Assembly: GCA_050736615.1 (NCBI GenBank)
Contig: JBOHWL010000079.1
Location: forward strand, 1-20,105
DNA: 20,105 bases
Source of the DNA: JBOHWJ01 sp050736615
GTDB lineage: Bacteria; Desulfobacterota; Binatia; Binatales; Binataceae
Direction: 5' to 3'
The notes beneath the pieces are model-generated. The model saw only the letters and a list, made by a program, of their open reading frames with translations. It made no database searches and was not told where the DNA came from. Position 1 is the first letter of the stretch; the number at the start of each line of letters is the position of its first letter. Shown here piece after piece: positions 15,329-20,105 of this stretch. The position numbers were made by a program, and so were the translations under genes.

Positions 15329-16027
15329 TCATCCCTCCCCCTTGTCCACCAGTGTTTGGTATTCCGCGAAAGTGATAGTTCCGCCGAGTTCTTTTGCGGC
15401 TTCCTTCTCACGTTCGGGAAGCGCGTCCTGCATCGCCTCGAGACGCTTCCATTGCGGCGGTGGTGGAGCTTCGCAACCTGCTCGTGGAGCGTATTTTGAG
15501 GTTTGCACGCGATGGTACTTGTGAACATAGCGTGGGCAATTAATGAAAATCTCCGTCACCGCGACCCGCGCCAGTAGCTCCGCACCGGGAAATTCCACGA
15601 GCAGCGGATCATTCTTGTCGATGCTCGCGACGCCATGCACTCGCACCCGATGCGGCCGCTCGAAATCTATGAATAGCATGCCCACCTTTTGGCTCGTCAG
15701 AATATTGCCCATCGAAAGGAACATGCCGTTGCCGTTGTAGCTCGGGAACACGATAGTTTTTGAATCCGCCACGCGGACAAAGCCGGGAGCGCCGCCTTTA
15801 TATGAGCAGGTGGGATAACCACGCTGATCGACCGAGGTGAGGAAGAACATGTCGCGGCTTTCGATAAATTGCTTATGGCCGCGCGGAATCTCCGGCCGTA
15901 CGATTGTTCCCTCGATGCGGTCCGCCAGCCGCGAGGTATCAAACATTTCCTGCAAGGCACGATGGTGTTCGCCGTAAATTGCGCTCATCTTCCTCTTCAA
16001 GTCCTCCGCTGAATCGATCTGGGTCAC
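15329..16027 (-). CDS. Pyridoxamine 5'-phosphate oxidase-like flavin-binding protein
   Basis: This is a 232-aa split-barrel flavoprotein of the PNPOx-like group. The FMN-binding core begins at about residue 48 (PRGHKQFIESRDMFFLTSVD), continues with RGYPTCSYKGGAPGFVRV, and ends with INCPRYVHKYHRV, a pattern typical of PNPOx-family proteins of unspecified redox function. It lacks the features needed to call true PdxH. The frame opens at a GTG (16027). The ATG at 15988, preceded by AAGAGGAAG, is an alternative start 13 codons later. It begins 30 bases after the GMC oxidoreductase stop, same strand, so the two are probably co-transcribed. The substrate is unknown. Confidence 0.8.
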   Translation of the reverse strand: MTQIDSAEDLKRKMSAIYGEHHRALQEMFDTSRLADRIEGTIVRPEIPRGHKQFIESRDMFFLTSVDQRGYPTCSYKGGAPGFVRVADSKTIVFPSYNGNGMFLSMGNILTSQKVGMLFIDFERPHRVRVHGVASIDKNDPLLVEFPGAELLARVAVTEIFINCPRYVHKYHRVQTSKYAPRAGCEAPPPPQWKRLEAMQDALPEREKEAAKELGGTITFAEYQTLVDKGEG

Positions 16028-16057
16028 GCCGTCGTCCGCTAAAGACGCGGAGATTCC

Positions 16058-17587
16058 CTAAGCCTCCGCGCGCATCCAGTCGGCGACGCGTTCGCCAATC
16101 ATGATGCAGGTCAAGTTAGTGTTGGCGCGCACGATGTTCGGCATCACTGACGCATCGGCCACGCGCAAGCCCTCGACACCGCGCACGCGGCAGTACTGAT
16201 CAACCACCGCCTCCTTGTCCGAGTCTAGCCCCATTTTCGCCGTGGAAGCCGGATGGAAGATCGTGCCGCAATTGTCGCGGACGAAATCGGCGGCGGCGGA
16301 ATCGGAATCAACGACTTCACGCGTGATATTGAGAAACTCCTTGACGTACGGTGCGAAGCGCGCGCTGTTCATCAGTGTCCAGGCGATGCGCACACCATCC
16401 ACCATCCGGCGCAGGTCTTCCGGATGGCCGAGGTAATTCAAGTCGATTACCGCCGGAACGTTGGGATCGGCGCTGCGCAAGGTGACGCTGCCACGCGCGT
16501 GTGGGCGCTGTAATCCGGGAGCGACCGAGATGCTCGGACAAGGCAGATCGAGCGCAGGTCCGGCTATCACCGCTTGGTCGAAATAGGTGAGGATGTACAT
16601 CTGCATGTCGTTGAACTCATCCGACCCTCTCGCGGTGTAACGAATTCCAATCGGGTTGGTGACCTGCGCATCATGGCGGACGCCCGGAGCGGGAGCGGCG
16701 ATGACCGGAACCATCACATGATCGATAAGATTGCGGCCGACGCCAGGCAGATCGGCCACGCACTTGATGCCGAGCTCGCTCAATTCGCCGCGGGGGCCGA
16801 TGCCGGAGCGCAACAGGATGGCGGGTGAGTTGATGGCGCCGGCGCAGAGCGTGACGCGCCGCGCACGAATGGTTTGCGGCACGCCGCCGCATTCGACTTC
16901 GACCCCAATCACGCGGCCACCCTCGACCATCACGCGATGGATATGGCTGAAGGGCCGGATGGTGAGGTTGAACCGATGGCGCGCGGGATTGAGATAGCCA
17001 ATGGCGGTGGACACGCGAATGCCGTCGCGGCGATTACGCGGCCACGGCCCGACTCCGGTTGATTGTGGATCGTTGTGGTCCCAAACGTCGGCATATCCGA
17101 ACTCGCGTGCGGCCTCATAAAAGGCGCGATTGATCGGTTGCCAGGTTTCCGCCGGCGGACGTTCGATCCAGATGGGGCCGGTGGCGCCATGAAAGTCGCC
17201 GCGGGCGTCGCGATCATTTTCGAGCTTACGGTAAAATGGGAGGACCTTAGCGAAGCTCCATTCACTGTTGCCCCACGCGGCCCATTCGTCGAAATCCGCA
17301 GCCGTGCCGCGCAAGGCAATATGTCCGTTTACGGCGGAGCAGCCGCCGGTGACCTTGCCGCGCGGATAGGCGATTTCACGCGCGGAGTTGGCTTTGGCGA
17401 CAAACCCCCAATCGTGTGGGCCGGCTGAAACCCACGTGTGAATCAAATCGGCGGGAGTTTGCTCGACCGCCGGGTAATCGGGGCCAGCTTCGAGGAGCAG
17501 CACGCCGTGGTTCGGATCATCGCTCAGGCGCGCGGCCAGCACCGCGCCCGCGGAACCCGCGCCCACAATGATGTCGTCGTATTGCAC
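16058..17587 (-). CDS. GMC-family FAD oxidoreductase (choline dehydrogenase-like)
   Basis: This is a 509-aa flavoprotein oxidising an alcohol group. The FAD Rossmann motif is IIVGAGSAGAVLAARLS (6-22) with LLLEAGPD. GMC signature 1 is RGKVTGGCSAVNGHIALRG (75-93), and signature 2 is GAINSPAILLRSGIGP. The active-site pair is His445 in IFHPASTAKMG and Asn489 in RANTNLT, spaced 44 residues apart as in choline oxidase. No signal peptide is present, so it is predicted cytoplasmic. The family spans choline, glucose, PEG and aryl-alcohol substrates and the sequence alone does not decide. It reads into the PNPOx-like gene with a 30-base gap. The ATG at 17587 has GAGGTGAGGGAG upstream, a good ribosome site. 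Confidence 0.92.
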   Translation of the reverse strand: MQYDDIIVGAGSAGAVLAARLSDDPNHGVLLLEAGPDYPAVEQTPADLIHTWVSAGPHDWGFVAKANSAREIAYPRGKVTGGCSAVNGHIALRGTAADFDEWAAWGNSEWSFAKVLPFYRKLENDRDARGDFHGATGPIWIERPPAETWQPINRAFYEAAREFGYADVWDHNDPQSTGVGPWPRNRRDGIRVSTAIGYLNPARHRFNLTIRPFSHIHRVMVEGGRVIGVEVECGGVPQTIRARRVTLCAGAINSPAILLRSGIGPRGELSELGIKCVADLPGVGRNLIDHVMVPVIAAPAPGVRHDAQVTNPIGIRYTARGSDEFNDMQMYILTYFDQAVIAGPALDLPCPSISVAPGLQRPHARGSVTLRSADPNVPAVIDLNYLGHPEDLRRMVDGVRIAWTLMNSARFAPYVKEFLNITREVVDSDSAAADFVRDNCGTIFHPASTAKMGLDSDKEAVVDQYCRVRGVEGLRVADASVMPNIVRANTNLTCIMIGERVADWMRAEA

Positions 17588-17624
17588 GCTCCCTCACCTC
17601 GCTGACGCGTCTGAGCGATCCGCG

Positions 17625-17760
17625 CACTTTTATCGGCGGCGCATTTCGGACAACGGTTCGCGAGCGAGACGCCGCAATCATCACAGAACTTCCTGCCCCC
17701 GGGGGGGTCGGAATCGCACTTCGAAGCGGCGCATTCGCCACAGTGATCCTCTATCAGCCA
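17625..17760 (-). pseudogene. Relict double zinc-ribbon coding sequence
   Basis: The minus strand between the HAD and GMC genes encodes CGECAASKCDSDPPGGRKFC then DDCGVSLANRCPKC (cysteines between 17742 and 17641). This closely follows the repeating CxxC...PPGxKFCxxCGxxL...CPxC pattern of tandem zinc ribbons found at the start of many cyclases and regulatory proteins. No ATG or GTG precedes it in frame except far inside the HAD gene, and the frame runs out of register into the GMC start. It is best read as the remains of a gene, possibly frameshifted at a CCCCCCCGGGGG tract near 17695-17706. A small expressed protein with a CTG or TTG start cannot be excluded. Confidence 0.45.
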
Positions 17761-17770
17761 AGGGAAGCTA

Positions 17771-18460
17771 TCACGTCCCGAAAGCGCGCTCCAATAGCGC
17801 CGGCAGTTGTTCCAGCCGCTCGATGCGGGGTTCGTGCTCGATCCGCGCCCCAACGCCGATAAAGCGCGTCCCCGCCGCCATCGCCGCAATACGATCGGTT
17901 TCGCTGTCACCGACGTAAACCGCACGCGCCGCCGCCGCATCCGCCCGTTGCAGGCACAGCGTCAGAATATCGGGCGCTGGCTTGGGACGGACCTTGTCGC
18001 GCGCACTGGCAACCGCGTCGAATACGCCGCCGAGACCGAGATGCTCGATCAGTCCGGGAACCGTTGCCGAACGGTTGGTCGCCAGCGCGATCCGATAGCG
18101 CCGTTTGATCTCCGCCAGGAAGGAGCGCAGCGCAAGCGGCGGGCGCAAGAGCTTGAAGAAGGGGGTGAAATCGATTGCCCGCGCCACCTCGCGCATCCGC
18201 GCCATCCGTTCCTGGTCACCGGCCGCGCGCATTTCGAAGACCTGAAGCGCGGACATGAAGACGCCCGCCTTTTCCTCTTCGGGACTGAGCGGCGGCTCGC
18301 CGACTTCGGCATAAATCGCGTTATAGTAACTGGTGTTGGACTCGGTGGAATCGAACAGTACGCCGTCCGCGTCGAAAATCACCAGGTCCAGAGCGCGCGG
18401 CTCCGCGATCGAAGAGCCTTGGCCTGGTTCCGATTCTATCGTGCTCATCTCTAATTTCAT
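17771..18460 (-). CDS. HAD-superfamily phosphatase (phosphoglycolate phosphatase-like)
   Basis: This is a 229-aa haloacid dehalogenase-type hydrolase. Motif I is FDADGVLFDS with nucleophile Asp30 and acid Asp32. Motif II is LATNRS (126-131), motif III is Lys160 in VRPKPAPD, and motif IV is GDSETD (184-189). A helical cap (about 45-115) between motifs I and II fits the C1-cap Gph/PGMB-like class. The substrate is a small phosphate ester but cannot be specified. AGGAAGG lies about 4 bases before the ATG at 18460, supporting that start. It lies upstream of the GMC/PNPOx pair on the same strand with a 183-base gap holding the zinc-ribbon relic, so co-transcription is possible but not evident. Confidence 0.9.
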   Translation of the reverse strand: MKLEMSTIESEPGQGSSIAEPRALDLVIFDADGVLFDSTESNTSYYNAIYAEVGEPPLSPEEEKAGVFMSALQVFEMRAAGDQERMARMREVARAIDFTPFFKLLRPPLALRSFLAEIKRRYRIALATNRSATVPGLIEHLGLGGVFDAVASARDKVRPKPAPDILTLCLQRADAAAARAVYVGDSETDRIAAMAAGTRFIGVGARIEHEPRIERLEQLPALLERAFGT

Positions 18461-18492
18461 TTCGCCTTCCTGAATCGAATGATCCTGATTAT

Positions 18493-18656
18493 GAACGCAG
18501 CTCGCGGACTCGCCTGCTCGCTGCGCCTGCGGCTCCGCTAGTGTTGAACGCAGCTCGCGGACTCGATGACCTAAACGCGACTCGCAGACTCGTTCGCTCG
18601 GTTCCGCTTCGCTCCGCCTGGTGTGCTCGCTGCGCCTGCGGCTCCGCTAGTGTTGT
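18493..18656 (+). repeat. Dispersed repeat R1, two tandem copies
   Basis: GAACGCAGCTCGCGGACTCG occurs at 18493 and again at 18546. Each copy ends with GCCTGCGGCTCCGCTAGTGT. The second copy is longer and includes the CGCGACTCGCAGACTCG and GTTCCGCTTCGCTCCGCC blocks. It lies between the divergent HAD and quinone-oxidoreductase genes; the promoters must flank it or lie within it. I see nothing definite in the remaining 18657-18845. Confidence 0.85.
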
Positions 18657-18860
18657 TGTCGTGGTATATTCCGGTTTCATCTTCATGGTCGAGGCTTTGC
18701 TCCGATGCGGAGACGAGACACATTACGCCGTTCGCGTCGGACTCTTCGAACTTGATATCGTTGCATGTTCGAAACTGGTTTTGCTACTGCGCTTTTAACA
18801 ATGACAAGGCGGACTATTTCGCCTACTTTCACATCTGCCGAGTGTACGGAGGTTGAAACG

Positions 18861-19829
18861 GTGAAAGCGATTCAATTGAGCGAGGTTGGCGGTCCCGAGG
18901 TGATGAAGCTGATTGAAATTCCCAAGCCGGAAATCCGGCCGCGCATGGTGCGCGTGCGCAATCATGCGGTGGGTATCAATTTCGCCGATAATTTCTTTCG
19001 CCAGGGCACCTACCTGGTGAAGCCCAAATTGCCGGATACGCCCGGGATGGAAGGCGCCGGGATTATCGAGGAGGTTGGTCCCGAAGTCGAGGGGCTCAAG
19101 GCCGGCATGCGTGTGGCCGGAATCGGACTCAAATGTTACGCTGAATATTCCCTCTTCTATGCCAACCAGATCATTCCCTTACCCGATTTCGTGAGTTTCG
19201 AGGAGGGCGCGGCTTTCCCGATCCAGACGCTGACGGCGTGGTTCATGCTGCACACCTGCGACCAAACCACGCCGGGCAAAACCGTGCTGGTCCATTCCGC
19301 GGCTGGCGGCGTCGGCGTGGTCGCAAGCCAAATCGCCAAGGCCGCTGGTGCGCGCGTGATTGGCACCGTTTCCAGCGACGCCAAATTCGACGTTGCCAGG
19401 AAATACGGCGCCGATCATGTGATCAACTATGCCACGCACAATTTTGCGCAAGAGGTGATGAAGCTCACCGGGAATAAAGGCGTCGATTTGATCCTCGACG
19501 CGGTAGGCAAGCCGACCTTCGAGAAGGGCTTGAGCTGCCTCGCTCCCTTCGGCCATCTGATCCTTTACGGACGCGCCGGCGGGCCGCCCGACCGGCTCGA
19601 TGTATTTCAACTGTTCAATCGCGCGGCCAAGGTCAGCGGTTTCATCCTGTTCACCGCCTCGTCGCAAACCGAACTGATGCGCAAAGGGGTCGAGAGCTGC
19701 TTCCAACTGATGAAGGAAGGCAAGCTCAAAATGCTGGTGGGCAAGACTTTTCCGCTGGGCGAGGCGGCAGCGGCTCATCGCTTCATGGAATCGCGGCAAT
19801 CAGTCGGGAAGCTGGTGTTGCTGCCGTAA
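18861..19829 (+). CDS. NADPH:quinone oxidoreductase-like protein (zeta-crystallin type MDR)
   Basis: This is a 322-aa zinc-free medium-chain dehydrogenase/reductase. I choose the GTG at 18861 because GGAGG stands 8 bases before it and translation begins (M)KAIQLSEVGGPEV, the family's normal N-terminus. The frame continues upstream to 18765 without homology. Motifs: NFADNFFRQGTY (40-51), PGMEGAG (61-67) and the nucleotide-binding AAGGVG (147-152) with a long Rossmann helix. Zinc-ligand cysteines of alcohol dehydrogenases are absent. It reduces quinones, enones or acyl-CoA-type substrates with NADPH in related enzymes; the physiological substrate here is unknown. No operon partner is seen; R2 copy B begins a few bases after its stop. 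Confidence 0.9.
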   Translation: MKAIQLSEVGGPEVMKLIEIPKPEIRPRMVRVRNHAVGINFADNFFRQGTYLVKPKLPDTPGMEGAGIIEEVGPEVEGLKAGMRVAGIGLKCYAEYSLFYANQIIPLPDFVSFEEGAAFPIQTLTAWFMLHTCDQTTPGKTVLVHSAAGGVGVVASQIAKAAGARVIGTVSSDAKFDVARKYGADHVINYATHNFAQEVMKLTGNKGVDLILDAVGKPTFEKGLSCLAPFGHLILYGRAGGPPDRLDVFQLFNRAAKVSGFILFTASSQTELMRKGVESCFQLMKEGKLKMLVGKTFPLGEAAAAHRFMESRQSVGKLVLLP

Positions 19830-19835
19830 ACTCCC

Positions 19836-19994
19836 TCTAGCAGTGTTGAAAAAGACTTGATCATCACAATTGAATGCCCGCCGGGTTTCAACCTCCTGGA
19901 TAAAAGCTGGCTGCTTTCCTCTATCTTCTCTCCCGCTCTTTTGCGGGGGAGAAAGAGAGGGGGTGCAGGCTGTGATTTATCAACAGCCTGCTGG
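19836..19994. mobile_element. MITE-like element R2, copy B
   Basis: The left end is CTAGCAGTGTTGAAAAAG. The right end, reversed, is CCAGCAGGCTGTTGATAAAT, giving imperfect terminal inverted repeats. A central imperfect hairpin of about 17 pairs (TCTTCTCTCCCGC with GCGGGGGAGAAAGA, loop TCTTT) lies at 19924-19957. It shares several blocks with copy A at 14917-15140. It starts 7 bases after the stop of the upstream gene. Confidence 0.7.
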
Positions 19995-20105
19995 CCGATG
20001 ATGCCAAACCGGTGACCCGCGTCTGTCACCTTGGACATTCGTCCGGATGCCGTTTATCGTAGCCGGCACGCCCGCTTTATCGTCAGTATTGCCGCAGGGC
20101 AAGGG
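19995..20105. other. Window end, no feature seen
   Basis: The last 111 bases after R2 copy B hold no gene start, repeat or terminator that I can support. Confidence 0.4.

Noticed and set aside
18765..18860. Upstream extension of the quinone-oxidoreductase frame to an ATG at 18765
   Set aside because: The added 32 residues lack family similarity, whereas GTG at 18861 has GGAGG at ideal spacing and gives the normal N-terminus.
19924..19957. Hairpin after the quinone-oxidoreductase gene as a Rho-independent terminator
   Set aside because: The stem is not followed by a T-tract on either strand and recurs in R2 copy A, so it is better explained as part of the MITE-like element.
1..20105. CRISPR array, tRNA or rRNA genes
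   Set aside because: No regularly spaced direct repeats with unique spacers and no cloverleaf or rRNA-like sequence were seen; R1 copies are irregularly spaced and in both orientations.

Overview
The window is GC-rich, densely coded bacterial chromosome. Its left half (1-10470, all minus strand) is a housekeeping block: argS, an envelope SPOR-domain protein, a trp attenuator leader, a complete tryptophan operon in the order trpE-trpG-trpD-trpC-trpF-trpB-trpA, and then accD, which runs off the left edge. The right half is accessory metabolism on both strands: a 97-aa protein of unknown role, an amidohydrolase of the N-acyl-D-amino-acid deacylase type, a thiamine-diphosphate enzyme of the acetolactate-synthase fold, a flavin-binding PNPOx-like protein paired with a GMC oxidoreductase, a HAD phosphatase and a quinone-oxidoreductase-like protein. 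The gene order and the mix of accessory enzymes resemble uncultured deltaproteobacteria-like or Binatota-like soil and marine lineages. This placement is inference; there is no rRNA or other decisive marker here.

The best regulatory find lies between the SPOR gene and trpE. It consists of a perfect TTGACA -35 box, a 26-codon ORF with three closely spaced Trp codons (Trp10, Trp13, Trp15), an alternative-pairing region, and an 11-bp GC stem followed by a U-rich tract. This has the organisation of a classical ribosome-dependent trp attenuator. The ORF is too short to appear in ordinary ORF calling. The inferred transcription start lies only a few bases from its ATG, so the leader may be leaderless. 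Within the operon most junctions overlap by 1-20 bases, which points to translational coupling. The exceptions are trpD-trpC (17-bp gap), trpE-trpG and trpA-accD; the last two are separated by copies of a dispersed repeat.

Two repeat families occupy most of the intergenic DNA. Family R1 is a modular, GC-rich element (modules beginning GTCATTCCGA and a CTCGCGGACTCG...GCCTGCGGCTACGCT core). It lies at 819-1032, 6110-6211, 11024-11208, 13031-13271, 14995-15048 and 18493-18656, with a decayed trace near 10640. One copy appears to supply the last 27 codons and stop of trpE. Two long copies form an inverted pair around the amidohydrolase gene. Family R2 is a roughly 160-220 bp MITE-like element with terminal inverted repeats, at 14917-15140 and 19836-19994. 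Its first copy carries an R1 fragment nested inside it.

I found no tRNA, rRNA, CRISPR array, intact transposase or prophage gene. A small double zinc-ribbon relic lies between the HAD phosphatase and the GMC oxidoreductase.
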